Source: Methylobacterium brachythecii (lineage in GTDB: Bacteria; Pseudomonadota; Alphaproteobacteria; Rhizobiales; Beijerinckiaceae). Taken from it: a DNA stretch of 64,000 nt. The DNA lies in the NCBI RefSeq assembly GCF_014196345.1, contig NZ_JACIDN010000003.1, positions 1 through 64,000 on the forward strand, in the 5' to 3' direction. The stretch's first letter is position 1. Every line of letters starts with the position of its first letter. The notes under the pieces are model-generated. The model worked only from the letters and a program-made list of their open reading frames with translations, was not told the DNA's origin and did not search any database. Of the stretch, positions 44,360 to 53,608 are shown piece after piece. A program made the position numbers and the translations under genes.

Positions 44360-44554
44360 ATGAACGTCGCAGCCGCATTGGCTCTGCAGAGCATCCCCTT
44401 CGCCTTGCTGTTCCTGATGTCGGCAGCATCGCATCGCGACGTGTTCGCGATCGCCTATGCTGCGGCGCTTGGTCTCACCCTCTCGCTCATTGCATTCGCG
44501 GACGGGCATCCGGCCTTTCCTCACGCTCTGGCGGCGGCTTACGCGATACGCTGA
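44360..44554 (+). CDS. small two-helix membrane protein
   Basis: This 64-residue protein starts at ATG 44360. Two hydrophobic segments (AAALALQSIPFALLFLMSA and VFAIAYAAALGLTLSLIAF) are separated by ASHRD. The ribosome binding site is weak. It lies 95 bp after the OxlT-like gene, beyond the hairpin, and before rlmH. It may be a small accessory membrane protein, but no family or partner is established. Confidence 0.5.
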   Translation: MNVAAALALQSIPFALLFLMSAASHRDVFAIAYAAALGLTLSLIAFADGHPAFPHALAAAYAIR

Positions 44555-44625
44555 TGGCTGTGCTTTTCAGCCACAATCGTGCAGGTGCTTGCGGGGTTCG
44601 TCCTCGCCAATAAGCATTCGCTCCC

Positions 44626-45117
44626 TTGAATATCCAAGCCATCGCCGTGGGCCGGCTCAAACCCGGCATCGAGCGCGATCACGCGGCGCGATACTTCGAC
44701 CGAAGCCTCGCGCTCGGTCGCAGCCAGGGCCTTCCCGTGCTCGATCTGATCGAGCTGCCCGAGAGTCGTACTCGCAGGGCGCCAGACCGACACGCCGAGG
44801 AAGCGGCTGCCATTCTCGCTAGAGTGCCAAACGACGCGGCGGTCATCGTCTTCGACGAGCGCGGCCGCGCCGATCTCGCGAGCGAAGCCATCGCGGGACG
44901 GATTGGTCGCTGGCGCGACGAGGGTCGATCGACGCTCGCCATGGTCATCGGCGGACCGGACGGCCTCCATGACTCGGTCCGGTCTCGCGCCGACCTTATT
45001 CTCGCCTTCGGAGCAGCGACATTGCCGCATGGTCTGGTGCGTGTGCTCGTCTTCGAGCAGATGTATCGGACCCTCACCATCCTGGCCGGCCATCCGTATC
45101 ATCGCGGGGAGGCCTGA
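44626..45117 (+). CDS. rlmH: 23S rRNA (pseudouridine1915-N3)-methyltransferase
   Basis: This 163-residue protein starts at TTG 44626, giving MNIQAIAVGRLKPG as in other RlmH proteins. The SPOUT fold shows VIVFDERGR, MVIGGPDGLHDSVRSRAD, LRFGAATLPHGLVRVL-type (AFGAATLPHGLVRVLVFEQ) and the conserved C-terminal HPYHRGEA. It methylates pseudouridine 1915 in helix 69 of 23S rRNA. Its usual neighbour in Rhizobiales, the envC-ctpA operon, follows directly. Confidence 0.93.
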   Translation: MNIQAIAVGRLKPGIERDHAARYFDRSLALGRSQGLPVLDLIELPESRTRRAPDRHAEEAAAILARVPNDAAVIVFDERGRADLASEAIAGRIGRWRDEGRSTLAMVIGGPDGLHDSVRSRADLILAFGAATLPHGLVRVLVFEQMYRTLTILAGHPYHRGEA

Positions 45118-45124
45118 GGGCTGA

Positions 45125-46495
45125 ATGCGGCTGACGGGGACGACGACGCGACAAGCGCGCAAGATCGCTGGCTTGGTCACTGCCGCCTTTCTGGGGCTGG
45201 CGGCGCCGTCGCTCGCGCAGGAAGCCAAGGATCCCGATGCGATCCAGCGCACGATCGAGGAGAAAGCTCGTCGCGCCGAGAGCCTCAAGCAGATCCAGGA
45301 TGCGCTCAATGCCAGCGCGGCGAACCGAGGCAGCCTCGAATCCGAGATCGCCGCGATCGGCAATGATCGAGCGAAGCTGAACCTCGCGCTGCTCGATGCC
45401 GGACGTCAGGCGCAGGCGACGGAAGACCGGCTCAGCCGCCTCGAAGAGCGCCTGAAGAACCTGAACAACAGCGAAGGCGCGATCCGCAAATCGCTCGACG
45501 CGCGCCGCAGCGTTATCGCCGAGATCCTGGCCGCTCTGCAGCGCATGGGCCGCCGGCCGCCTCCCGCCGTTCTCGTGCGGCCCGAGGACGTGCTGGCAGT
45601 GATCCGCACCTCCATGTTGCTCGGTGCGGTTGTGCCGGAGCTGCGCGGCGAGGCCGAGACGCTCGCCGCCGATCTGACGGAACTCGTCCGCGTGCGCGGG
45701 CAGATCGCCTCCGATCGCGAAAGCTTGAAGACCGATCTCGCCGGCTGGGCCAAGGAGAGGCAGCGCCTCGACCTCCTGGTCGAGGCACGCCGCAAGCGCA
45801 TGGCCGAGGTCGAAGGCAACCTCACAGCGGAACGCCAGCGCACGGCCGAACTCGGCTCACAGGCCAAATCCCTGAAAGATCTCATCGAGCGCATGGAGGG
45901 CGAGGTCTCCTCGGCGCGACGCGCGGCCGATGAGGCCAAGGCGGCCCAGGATCGCGAGGCCAAGGCCACGCAGGAGCGCTTTGCCGCAGCGGGCTTCCGC
46001 GACCCGGCGCGACTCGCCCCGAAGGTGAAGTTCGCGGATCTTCGCGGCGACGTGCCGAGGCCCGTCAGCGGCAACCTGACGCGCGGCTTCAACCAGCCCG
46101 ACGGCAACGGCGGCACCATGCGCGGCGTTTCGTTCACGACGCGTCCGAAGGCCGGCGTCTCGTCTCCGGCGGATGGCTGGGTGTCCTTTGCCGGCCCGTT
46201 CCGCTCCTATGGTCGACTCTTGATCATCAACGCGGGCGACGGCTACTATCTGCTGCTTGCAGGCATGGATCGCATCGACGTCGAGGTCGGTCAGTTCGTG
46301 CTCGCGGGAGAGCCGGTCGGGGCCATGGGCGAGGGTGGCACCGGCGGTTCTGCCGTAAATACGTCGCAAACTGCGTCATCGAAGGACGATGATCGGGGCG
46401 ATCCAGTCCTATACGTCGAGTTCAGAAAAGACGGCGGCTCCATTGATCCGGAGCCTTGGTGGGCGAAGAGCCCCAGCGAGAAGGTTCGCGGATAA
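45125..46495 (+). CDS. envC: EnvC-like murein hydrolase activator
   Basis: This 456-residue protein has a signal peptide (AGLVTAAFLGLAAPSLAQE), a long coiled coil at about 30-280 and a C-terminal LytM/M23 domain (SGNLTRGFNQPDG ...). The metal ligands of active M23 enzymes are missing: the HxGxD position reads MRGVSF and the HxH position reads LLAGMD. It therefore should activate amidases at the division site rather than cut peptidoglycan. Its TAA overlaps the ATG of ctpA (TAATG). Confidence 0.9.
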   Translation: MRLTGTTTRQARKIAGLVTAAFLGLAAPSLAQEAKDPDAIQRTIEEKARRAESLKQIQDALNASAANRGSLESEIAAIGNDRAKLNLALLDAGRQAQATEDRLSRLEERLKNLNNSEGAIRKSLDARRSVIAEILAALQRMGRRPPPAVLVRPEDVLAVIRTSMLLGAVVPELRGEAETLAADLTELVRVRGQIASDRESLKTDLAGWAKERQRLDLLVEARRKRMAEVEGNLTAERQRTAELGSQAKSLKDLIERMEGEVSSARRAADEAKAAQDREAKATQERFAAAGFRDPARLAPKVKFADLRGDVPRPVSGNLTRGFNQPDGNGGTMRGVSFTTRPKAGVSSPADGWVSFAGPFRSYGRLLIINAGDGYYLLLAGMDRIDVEVGQFVLAGEPVGAMGEGGTGGSAVNTSQTASSKDDDRGDPVLYVEFRKDGGSIDPEPWWAKSPSEKVRG

Positions 46496-47817
46496 TGCGC
46501 AAGGTGTCCCTCGTCCTGTTCGGCGCGTTCCTCGGCGCCGGCCTGACCGCGGTGTCGACGCAGACCCATCTGCTGTCGAGCACGAGCGCGGTGGCGGCTT
46601 CGGCCGAAACCTACCGCCAGCTCAGCCTGTTCGGCGATGTCTTCGAGAAGGTGCGGACCGACTACGTCGAGAAGCCCGAGGAATCGAAGCTGATTGAGAC
46701 CGCCGTCAACGGCATGCTGACCGCGCTCGATCCGCATTCGAGCTACATGGATGCCAAGGCGTTCCGCGACATGCAGACCACCACGCGCGGTGAGTTCGGC
46801 GGTCTCGGCATCGAGGTCACCATGGAGGACGGCCTGATCAAGGTCGTCTCCCCGATCGACGACACCCCGGCCTCGAAGGCCGGTCTGCTTGCCAACGACA
46901 TCATCACCCAGATCGACGAGGATCAGGTTCAGGGGCTCACCCTCAATCAGGCCGTCGACAAGATGCGCGGCCCGGTGAACTCCCCGGTCAAGCTCAAGAT
47001 CTCCCGCAAGGAGGCCAAAGAGCCGATTGAGGTCACGCTCAACCGCGACATCATCAAGATCCGCCCGGTGCGCTCGAAGGTCGAGGGCAATGACGTCGGC
47101 TACATCCGCCTGACGCAGTTCAACGAGCAGACCTTCGACGGCCTCAAGACGGCCATCGACAAGCTCAACACCGATATCGGTGCGGAGAAGATCAAGGGCT
47201 ACGTGATCGATCTGCGCAACAACCCGGGCGGCCTGCTCGATCAGGCGGTGATGGTCTCCGACGCGTTCCTCGATCGCGGCGAGATCGTCTCCACCCGCGG
47301 CCGCAACCCGGACGAGACCCAGCGCTTCTCGGCTAAAGCCGGCGACCTCGCCAAGGGCAAGCCGATCGTGGTGCTCGTGAACGGCGGCGCGGCCTCGGCC
47401 TCCGAGATCGTCGCCGGTGCCCTGCAGGACCACAAGCGCGCGACCATCATGGGCACGCGCTCATTCGGCAAGGGCTCGGTGCAGTCAATCATCCCGCTCG
47501 GCGGCCAGGGCGCCCTGCGCCTGACCACGGCGCGCTACTACACGCCGTCGGGCCGCTCGATCCAGGCCAAGGGCATCGAGCCGGATCAGGAGATCCTGCA
47601 GGACGTGCCCGACGATCTGAAGGGTAAGGACGAGACCAAGGGCGAGGCCGGCCTGAAGGGCCACCTCAAGCAGAAGGATGTCGAGGAGCGCGGCGGTTCG
47701 TCGGCCTACATCCCGCCAGATCCGGCCAAGGACAAGCAGCTCATCGCCGCCGTCGACTTCCTGCATGGCATCCAGAAGGGTGCCGCCAACGTCGCCAAGT
47801 CGCCGACGCAGAACTGA
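46495..47817 (+). CDS. ctpA: carboxy-terminal processing protease CtpA (S41)
   Basis: This 440-residue protein starts at ATG 46495, overlapping the envC stop. It has a signal anchor (LVLFGAFLGAGLTAVST), a PDZ domain at about 95-180 (FGGLGIEVTMEDGLIKVVSPIDDTP as two blocks), and a protease domain with Ser in NGGAASASEIVAGAL and Lys in RSFGKGSVQ. It is a periplasmic serine protease that trims or degrades envelope proteins, including cell-wall enzymes. Pairing with an EnvC-like activator is conserved. Confidence 0.95.
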   Translation: MRKVSLVLFGAFLGAGLTAVSTQTHLLSSTSAVAASAETYRQLSLFGDVFEKVRTDYVEKPEESKLIETAVNGMLTALDPHSSYMDAKAFRDMQTTTRGEFGGLGIEVTMEDGLIKVVSPIDDTPASKAGLLANDIITQIDEDQVQGLTLNQAVDKMRGPVNSPVKLKISRKEAKEPIEVTLNRDIIKIRPVRSKVEGNDVGYIRLTQFNEQTFDGLKTAIDKLNTDIGAEKIKGYVIDLRNNPGGLLDQAVMVSDAFLDRGEIVSTRGRNPDETQRFSAKAGDLAKGKPIVVLVNGGAASASEIVAGALQDHKRATIMGTRSFGKGSVQSIIPLGGQGALRLTTARYYTPSGRSIQAKGIEPDQEILQDVPDDLKGKDETKGEAGLKGHLKQKDVEERGGSSAYIPPDPAKDKQLIAAVDFLHGIQKGAANVAKSPTQN

Positions 47818-47874
47818 GCCGGATCGCTGCCTTTCGCGGCTTTCGCGCCGCGAATTAGCGATGCGTTAACCATG

Positions 47875-47918
47875 ACGGCCCGCAATGTCGGTTGAGACCG
47901 ATGCTGCGGGCCGTCTTG
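47875..47918 (+). terminator. stem-loop terminator between ctpA and the deacetylase-like gene
   Basis: ACGGCCCGCA (47875-47884) pairs with TGCGGGCCGT (47905-47914). A nested TCGGT/ACCGA stem is inside. CTTGCGTT follows. It separates the envC-ctpA transcript from the next gene. Confidence 0.7.
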
Positions 47919-47960
47919 CGTTCAAGCTGTCCCGCTGCTGCGCCTGGGCCTGGATCAGCG

Positions 47961-49184
47961 GTGAGCGTGCCTTCCGACGATATTCTGACCCGTCCGCTCG
48001 GCGTCGACGCGCCGAAGCCGAGCCGTTTCGCTGTGCTGAAGCCCTATGCTCGCTACGTGGCGCCTGCCCTCGGCGGCGCCGCGGTGCTCGGGATCGGTCT
48101 GCTCGCATTGACGGGCGATCCTCGCGGTGGAGAGCCGCGCGCGATCGCGACGATCGCCGTTCGCGAGACACCCGCTGCGCAGGGGCACGCTGCCGTCGCA
48201 TCCGCCGACGTTCAGCCTGAGACGACGTCTCAGCCGTCAAACCACAGCTCGGCCCAGGAGGTCGAAAGAGCCTCCGGCGTCACGGTGACCCGCCCTGCCG
48301 GCAAGAGCGCACCGGAAGAAGCGGTGATCATCCGCGTGCCGACGCCCGATTCGACCCGTCTCTCGGCGGCGCCGGACCCGCGCCTGACCGAGCGCGGCCG
48401 GCATGGCACGATGCCGCGGATCGGCGAAGGACGCCTGCGTCCGCTCGACGTCTACGCGCGTCCCGACAACAGCTCGGGGCCGGCCCGCATCGCGGTCCTG
48501 GTCTCCGGCATCGGCATCAGCCAAGCGGCGACCGCCTCGGCCATTGCGCGCCTGCCGCCGGCGATCAGCCTCGCCCTCTCACCCTATGCTTCGGACCTCG
48601 AAAAGACTGCCGCCCGCGCCCGCGAGGCCGGTCACGAACTGCTGCTGCAGACCCCGATGGAGCCGTTCGATTATCCCGACAGCGATCCCGGCCCGCAAAC
48701 GCTGCTGACCTCTTCGCGTCCGGCGGAGAATCTGGACCGTCTCGCCTGGGCAATGAGCCGGTTCCCCGGCTTCGTCGGTCTCGTCAACTTCATGGGCGGC
48801 AAGCTCATGAGCGATGCGAATTCCCTGGAGCCGGTCATGAAGGAAGTCGCCGCCCGCGGACTCGGCTTCATCGACGATGGCGCCGCGCAGGGCTCGAAGG
48901 CCGCCACGAGCGCGGCCAAGTTCAAGACGCCCAATGCCCGCGCCGAGATCGTGCTCGACGCCGTGGCGCGGCCGGACGCCATCGACCGCGAGTTGGCGCG
49001 CCTCGAAGCGCAGGCGAAGAAGAACGGCTTCGCCCTCGCATCCGCGAGCGCTCAGCAGCTCTCCATCGACCGCATCGCCCGCTGGACACGCGACCTCGAG
49101 AGCCGTGGCATCCGGCTCGTCCCGGTGAGCACGGCTTTGCGCGGCAACCCACCTCCGACGAAGCTCTCATCGGCCGAGCGTTGA
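47961..49184 (+). CDS. divergent polysaccharide deacetylase family protein (YibQ-like)
   Basis: This protein is 407 residues from GTG 47961. An N-terminal cytoplasmic segment precedes a transmembrane helix at about 33-50 (YVAPALGGAAVLGIGLLAL) and a disordered linker. The periplasmic deacetylase-like barrel begins RIAVLVSGIGISQAATASAIA; typical DDLG is VSGI here. It continues HELLLQTPMEPFDYP, GFVGLVNFMGGKLMSD and LGFIDDGAAQGSKA. The family usually lacks the metal ligands of true deacetylases, and the role is unknown. It sits in the usual envC-ctpA-yibQ-rppH order. Confidence 0.85.
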   Translation: MSVPSDDILTRPLGVDAPKPSRFAVLKPYARYVAPALGGAAVLGIGLLALTGDPRGGEPRAIATIAVRETPAAQGHAAVASADVQPETTSQPSNHSSAQEVERASGVTVTRPAGKSAPEEAVIIRVPTPDSTRLSAAPDPRLTERGRHGTMPRIGEGRLRPLDVYARPDNSSGPARIAVLVSGIGISQAATASAIARLPPAISLALSPYASDLEKTAARAREAGHELLLQTPMEPFDYPDSDPGPQTLLTSSRPAENLDRLAWAMSRFPGFVGLVNFMGGKLMSDANSLEPVMKEVAARGLGFIDDGAAQGSKAATSAAKFKTPNARAEIVLDAVARPDAIDRELARLEAQAKKNGFALASASAQQLSIDRIARWTRDLESRGIRLVPVSTALRGNPPPTKLSSAER

Positions 49185-49242
49185 TTGAGGCGGCTACCGG
49201 TCATTGCGATCGAATAACCGCTCAGCCTATGGTCGTGAGGTG

Positions 49243-49788
49243 ATGAGCGTTTCTCCGCCCGAGCCCCAAGAGCGGCACGATGCCGCCTACCGTCCCTGCG
49301 TCGGGATCGCGCTGTTCAACCGCAACGGGCTGGTCTTCCTCGGACGGCGCCGTGGCATCGGCGATTCCGTGGCACAGGCCCATGCCTGGCAGATGCCGCA
49401 GGGCGGAATCGACGAGGGCGAGGCGCCGCACGACGCGGCCCTGCGCGAACTCTACGAAGAGACCAACGTCTCCGCCGGTTCGGTCACCTTGCTCGGCCAG
49501 ACCGAGGGCTGGCTGACCTACGAACTGCCCCCAGACCTGCTGAAGCAATCTTGGAAAGGTCGCTATCGCGGACAGGCCCAGAAGTGGTTCGCCTTCGGCC
49601 TCATGGGGCCGGATGACGAGATAGACATCGACCACCCTGCGGCCGGCGCCCATAAGCCGGAATTCGACGCCTGGCGCTGGGAGCGGCTCGGGGCGACGTT
49701 GGGTCTGATCGTTCCCTTCAAACGGTCGGTCTACGAGACCGTGGTGGCGGCCTTTACCCGCCATGAGGCATGGCGGGTCGAGGCGTGA
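49243..49788 (+). CDS. rppH: RNA pyrophosphohydrolase
   Basis: This 181-residue protein starts at ATG 49243 (GAGG upstream). The Nudix box GGIDEGEAPHDAALRELYEET has all required Glu residues. YRPCVGIALFNRNGLVFLGRR, AWQMPQGGID and QKWFAFGL match RppH. It removes pyrophosphate from 5' mRNA ends, starting decay. It could also hydrolyse Ap4A. It completes the conserved block with the deacetylase-like gene. Confidence 0.92.
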   Translation: MSVSPPEPQERHDAAYRPCVGIALFNRNGLVFLGRRRGIGDSVAQAHAWQMPQGGIDEGEAPHDAALRELYEETNVSAGSVTLLGQTEGWLTYELPPDLLKQSWKGRYRGQAQKWFAFGLMGPDDEIDIDHPAAGAHKPEFDAWRWERLGATLGLIVPFKRSVYETVVAAFTRHEAWRVEA

Positions 49789-49833
49789 GGACGTCGTCCG
49801 ACCTCTCGCCCGGCATGTGACGCGGGCCGTTTC

Positions 49834-50445
49834 ATGCGTTGGTGGCTCATCCCGATCGTGGCGGCGCTCGGCTGGTTCGCGTTCACGCTGACCCCGCTTT
49901 GGGCGCTCTACGACCTCGCTCATGCGGTCCGGTCGGGCGACACGGCCTATGTCGAGAAGCACGTCAATTTCCGGGCGCTCCGCCTATCGCTGACGCGCCA
50001 GCTCACGACGGCAATCAGGGTCGGCAGTGCGGATTTGGAGTCGCGCGAGCGCCAGAGGATCAATGATCTCGCCGGGGCACTTGCGCTTCCGCTGGCCGAG
50101 GCGCTGGTCACGCCGCAGACCACGATCGATCTCCTGAACGACGGCTGGCCGCAGAGCCTCGACCTGCCGAACCCGCCTCAGCTCTTCGCTTCGAGCGGGC
50201 TGAGGGCGGACCGGATCAGCCGGCTCGGCGCCTTCTACACCGTCTCGGAGATGCGGGGCTTCCGCACGGTGGTCGTCGCCGTGCCGCCGAACCGGAAGGG
50301 GCCGCAGCAGTTCAAGCTCCGCTTACGCCTGCACAATTGGTCTTGGCGGCTGATCGATGTCGAGCTGTCGGAGACCTTGCGCAGTCGGATCGCCGAGAAG
50401 GTCGCCCGTCTTGCCGCCAAGCGCGGGGGCGAGCCCGGCGGCTAA
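49834..50445 (+). CDS. DUF2939 domain membrane-anchored protein
   Basis: This 203-residue protein starts at ATG 49834. The N-terminal helix MRWWLIPIVAALGWFAF is followed by WALYDLAHAVRSGDTAYVEKHVNFRAL, the DUF2939 signature (two adjacent blocks). The rest is periplasmic and mostly helical, ending basic. Function is unknown. It is 45 bp after rppH, same strand. Confidence 0.85.
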   Translation: MRWWLIPIVAALGWFAFTLTPLWALYDLAHAVRSGDTAYVEKHVNFRALRLSLTRQLTTAIRVGSADLESRERQRINDLAGALALPLAEALVTPQTTIDLLNDGWPQSLDLPNPPQLFASSGLRADRISRLGAFYTVSEMRGFRTVVVAVPPNRKGPQQFKLRLRLHNWSWRLIDVELSETLRSRIAEKVARLAAKRGGEPGG

Positions 50446-50506
50446 GCCCCTGTGGGCGAGGAGCAGCCGTTGCGACCGGGCACGGAGCCCTGAAGGCGCC
50501 CTTCGA

Positions 50507-50857
50507 TTATTTCGGCTTTGCCGGCGCCTTCGGTTCGCGCTCCTGCTCGATCTCCTCGGCCTTTTCCTCGTCGGTGTCGCCGCCGCGCTCGATCGTCTTG
50601 ATCGGCTGAGCCGTCAGCTGGCGGACGATGGCAACCAGGCGCTCGCATTCCGGCTCGAACTTGAAGGCGTCGAGGACGATCGCCGCGTCGCGCAGCGTGC
50701 GCAAGTCGCGCACCGTCTGCTCGTTGGCTGGAGCCTGCAGCTCCTTCTTGCCCACGATCTCCTCTTCGAGCTTCAGACCTTTCACGTCGCAGGCTGCGGA
50801 GGCAGCGCAGCCGCTCGCCAGCAGGATCGCAAAGGCCATCGGCAGGGCAGAGCGCAT
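50507..50857 (-). CDS. exported small hypothetical protein
   Basis: This 116-residue protein starts at ATG 50857. It has a signal sequence (MRSALPMAFAILLASGCAAS); the ASGC could be a poor lipobox or cleavage may fall at ASAA. The mature part carries two cysteines (CDVKG and PECERL) and a charged, Pro/Lys-rich tail (EEKAEEIEQEREPKAPAKPK). It is convergent with the DUF2939 gene. No family was named. Confidence 0.7.
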   Translation of the reverse strand: MRSALPMAFAILLASGCAASAACDVKGLKLEEEIVGKKELQAPANEQTVRDLRTLRDAAIVLDAFKFEPECERLVAIVRQLTAQPIKTIERGGDTDEEKAEEIEQEREPKAPAKPK

Positions 50858-50948
50858 GGGACGCGATCCTTCGGTCGTCTCGGGGGCAGGGGAGCGCAGG
50901 CGCTCGCGCTGATCAAACTGCCGAGCTGTCCTCTGGTTGCACCGGCGC

Positions 50949-51383
50949 TCAGACGTGATGCGGGCTCGCGGCGCGGCGCAGGATGTCGTTGGTGAGCGCG
51001 ACGATGTCGCTCGGCAGGTAGGGCTTCGGCACGAAGACCGAGTCGCAGACTGCCTCGTTTTCCGACAGGCCACCGCAGCCACCCGAGGTGTAGACCACCG
51101 GCAGGTCCGGACAATGGCGGCGCGCGCGATGGGCGAGCACCAAGCCGTTGGTGTTGTGGGCCAAGTCGATATCGGTGAAGAGCAGGTCGACTCGCTCGTG
51201 GGCCAGAATTTGCTCGGCCTCCATCGCATCGGCGGCGGTGAGCACGCGGTAGCCCTCGTCATGCAGGGCCTCGGCGGCGAGCTCGCAGACCATGAACTCA
51301 TCCTCGACGACGAGCACGACGCGATCGGCCATGCCGTCGAGGCGGAAGGCGGGAGCGGCGGGAAGACAGGCGAAGGGCAGCAT
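50949..51383 (-). CDS. single-domain response regulator
   Basis: From ATG 51383, preceded by TTGGAG seven bases upstream, the product has 144 residues. A shorter form from ATG 51332 (MADRVVLVVEDEF) lacks a ribosome binding site. The REC fold shows acidic pocket VVEDEF, phospho-Asp in LLFTDIDLAHNTNG, Thr/Ser in VVYTSGG, and Lys in FVPKPYLPSDI. There is no output domain. It may work as a phosphate shuttle for HWE/HisKA_2 kinases, such as the phytochrome kinase, but that pairing is conjecture. Confidence 0.85.
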   Translation of the reverse strand: MLPFACLPAAPAFRLDGMADRVVLVVEDEFMVCELAAEALHDEGYRVLTAADAMEAEQILAHERVDLLFTDIDLAHNTNGLVLAHRARRHCPDLPVVYTSGGCGGLSENEAVCDSVFVPKPYLPSDIVALTNDILRRAASPHHV

Positions 51384-51560
51384 GAAGGAACTCCAACTCA
51401 CCCGAAACCCTGCAACGGCAAAGCTTTCGGATCGCCGGACCAACGGCTCCGCTAAGGCCGTCGTTCACCGTGATTCCCTCGATTTGCGCCGAACTGGTAA
51501 CCGAATCGTTAACCTTTCGCCCGCTGGCGTTAAGAACTGTTTTCCCGGAGAGTCCGCGCG

Positions 51561-52232
51561 GTGAGCCGACCGATCCTGATCGCCTTCGGGCTCATGCTCA
51601 CGGCGCTCGCCGGCTTCATCGACGCCATCGGATTCATCCGGCTCGGCGGCCTCTACACCTCGCTGATGAGCGGCAACACGACCCAGCTCGCCGTTGCCAT
51701 CGGGCATGGCGAGGGACAGCACGCGCTGCTGCCGTTCCTGCTGATCCTGGCCTTCCTGGTGGGCGCGGTGATGGGCGGTGCCATCGCAGCGCTGGCGCCG
51801 GAGCGCTGGGCAACGCCGGCCATCCTCGCCTTCGAGACCATCGCCGTGGCTTCGGCTTTCCTGAGCGCGCACGAACAGCTGCGGCTCGGCACCGCGGCGC
51901 TGTTTCTGTCGCTGGCCATGGGCACGCAGAACGCGGTGCTCGCCCATATCCAGGGATTTCGCGCGGGCACCACCTTTGTGACCGGCGCGCTGTTCTCCTT
52001 CGGCCAGAAGATCGCCTTGGCTCTCGCTGGGCGCGGTACGCGCTTCGGCTGGGCCGGCGACGGGCTCGTCTGGCTGGCGCTGATGGTGGGTGCCGTCGCG
52101 GGCACGGTCGCCCATACCCATTACGACATCGATGCCCTCGCCATCCCGGCCGTTATCATGGCGGTGCTCGCGGCCTGGGCGGCGACCGCCGCGCTCGTCA
52201 CCGGCAGGGCGATCGTGAAGCCGTCCTCTTGA
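51561..52232 (+). CDS. DUF1275 (YoaK-like) membrane protein
   Basis: This 223-residue protein starts at GTG 51561. Six hydrophobic helices are predicted. The family hallmark GFIDAIGFIRLGGLYTSLMSGNTTQL is present across two blocks, with AMGTQNAVLAHIQGFRAGTTFVTG in the second half. The function of DUF1275 proteins is not known. The start follows closely after GGAG. Confidence 0.88.
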   Translation: MSRPILIAFGLMLTALAGFIDAIGFIRLGGLYTSLMSGNTTQLAVAIGHGEGQHALLPFLLILAFLVGAVMGGAIAALAPERWATPAILAFETIAVASAFLSAHEQLRLGTAALFLSLAMGTQNAVLAHIQGFRAGTTFVTGALFSFGQKIALALAGRGTRFGWAGDGLVWLALMVGAVAGTVAHTHYDIDALAIPAVIMAVLAAWAATAALVTGRAIVKPSS

Positions 52233-52263
52233 CCTCTCCCCTGTCTCGATTAGGCCCGCGCGG

Positions 52264-53271
52264 ATGAGTTCCAGCCTTCCCTTCCTGACCGATCATGTCG
52301 CGCCGCTCGACACAGGCGCTTATGTCGCCCTCGCGCATTGGCTCAAGGACACCGTGGCCCTTGCCCTGGCCGAGGGTGGCGTCGTGCTGGTGCGCGGCGA
52401 CGAGCGGCAGATCGTGGCCCCGCATGGCGACGGCGGCATCCTGGTCGCGACCGGCGATGCGCGCCGGCTGGTCACCGGAGGCGACGACGGCCGGGTCATG
52501 GCCATTTCGGCCGACGGGTCGGTCGCAGAGCTCGCAGCCGCGAAGGGCGGCGCCTGGATCGACGCCCTGGCGCTGCATCCCGACGGCGGAGTGGCCTACT
52601 CGGTCGGCCGCAACGTCACGGCACGCGACGCCAAGGGCCGAGAGAGGACGTTCAGCGCCCCCTCCAGCGCCCGCGGGCTCGCCTTCGCGCCGAAGGGCTA
52701 CAGGCTGGCAGTCGCCCACTATAACGGCGTCAGCCTCTGGTATCCGAACCTTGAGACGCCGGCCGAATTCGTCGAGTGGAAGGGCTCCCATCTCGACGTG
52801 ACGTGGTCGACGGATGGCCGCTTCGTCATCTCGACGATGCAGGAGAATGCCCTCCATGGCTGGCGCCTCCAGCCCGACCGTGGCCATATGCGGATGTCCG
52901 GCTACCCGGCCAAGGTGCGCTCGACGGCCTGGTCGCATGACGGCGATTGGCTCGCGACGAGCGGCGCGGAAGCCGCCATCGTCTGGCCCTTCGACTCGAA
53001 GGAGGGGCCGACCGGGAAGGCGCCCCGCGAATGCGGCGTGCGCCCGGCCCGCGTCTCCCGCGTTGCCTTCCATCCCAAGGCCCTGGTGCTCGCCATCGGC
53101 TACGAGGATGGCTGCATCCTGCTCGTGCGCTTCACCGATGCGGCCGAGCTGCTGGTGCGCCCCGCCGTGAAGGACAGCGGCATCTCGGCGCTCGCCTGGG
53201 ATGCCACCGGCGGCCGTCTCGCCTTCGGGTGTGCCGATGGACAGGCCGGCATCCTGACGCTTCCGCGCTGA
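52264..53271 (+). CDS. WD40 repeat protein
   Basis: This 335-residue protein forms a probable seven-bladed propeller. Blade ends such as GRVMAISADGSVAEL, GLAFAPKGYRLAVAHYNGVSLWYP, VRSTAWSHDGDWLATSGAEAAIVWPF and ISALAWDATGGRLAFGCADGQAGIL follow the GH-WD pattern loosely. No signal peptide is present, so it is cytoplasmic and probably a protein-interaction scaffold. It reads into 53279-53545 eight bases later. Confidence 0.85.
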   Translation: MSSSLPFLTDHVAPLDTGAYVALAHWLKDTVALALAEGGVVLVRGDERQIVAPHGDGGILVATGDARRLVTGGDDGRVMAISADGSVAELAAAKGGAWIDALALHPDGGVAYSVGRNVTARDAKGRERTFSAPSSARGLAFAPKGYRLAVAHYNGVSLWYPNLETPAEFVEWKGSHLDVTWSTDGRFVISTMQENALHGWRLQPDRGHMRMSGYPAKVRSTAWSHDGDWLATSGAEAAIVWPFDSKEGPTGKAPRECGVRPARVSRVAFHPKALVLAIGYEDGCILLVRFTDAAELLVRPAVKDSGISALAWDATGGRLAFGCADGQAGILTLPR

Positions 53272-53278
53272 GCTTGCC

Positions 53279-53545
53279 GTGACGCTGTTCGGCTTCGGCA
53301 GACCGCGCCCCGGCGAGGCAGAGCGGCGCAGGATCGAGGACTGGGCGCGAGAGGCCGGAGGTTACGGCGAGACCGTCGTCGTGAAGGTCAACGAGATCGT
53401 CTGCGCCGATCCGGCCTGTCCGGGCTTCGAGACGGTGCTTCTGATCATGGCACCGAAGACGCGCAGCGCGGCCGCCAAGATCGCCAAGCCGCTCGCCGAG
53501 GTCACCCGCGAAGACGTCGTGGCCGCGATCTCTGCATCTTCGTGA
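53279..53545 (+). CDS. small conserved hypothetical protein
   Basis: This 88-residue protein starts at GTG 53279. The core KVNEIVCADPACPGFETVLL carries two cysteines four residues apart, then KIAKPLAEVTREDVVAAI. Similar short proteins occur next to WD40 genes in alphaproteobacteria. The cysteines could bind metal or form a disulfide. Co-transcribed with the WD40 gene, so a complex is plausible. No function is known. Confidence 0.7.
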   Translation: MTLFGFGRPRPGEAERRRIEDWAREAGGYGETVVVKVNEIVCADPACPGFETVLLIMAPKTRSAAAKIAKPLAEVTREDVVAAISASS

Positions 53546-53608
53546 TCCGGGCGGTTGGAACAGCTAGGCCGGTCATGCTTTTGTCCTCGGGAAATCGAGG
53601 AGACAATC

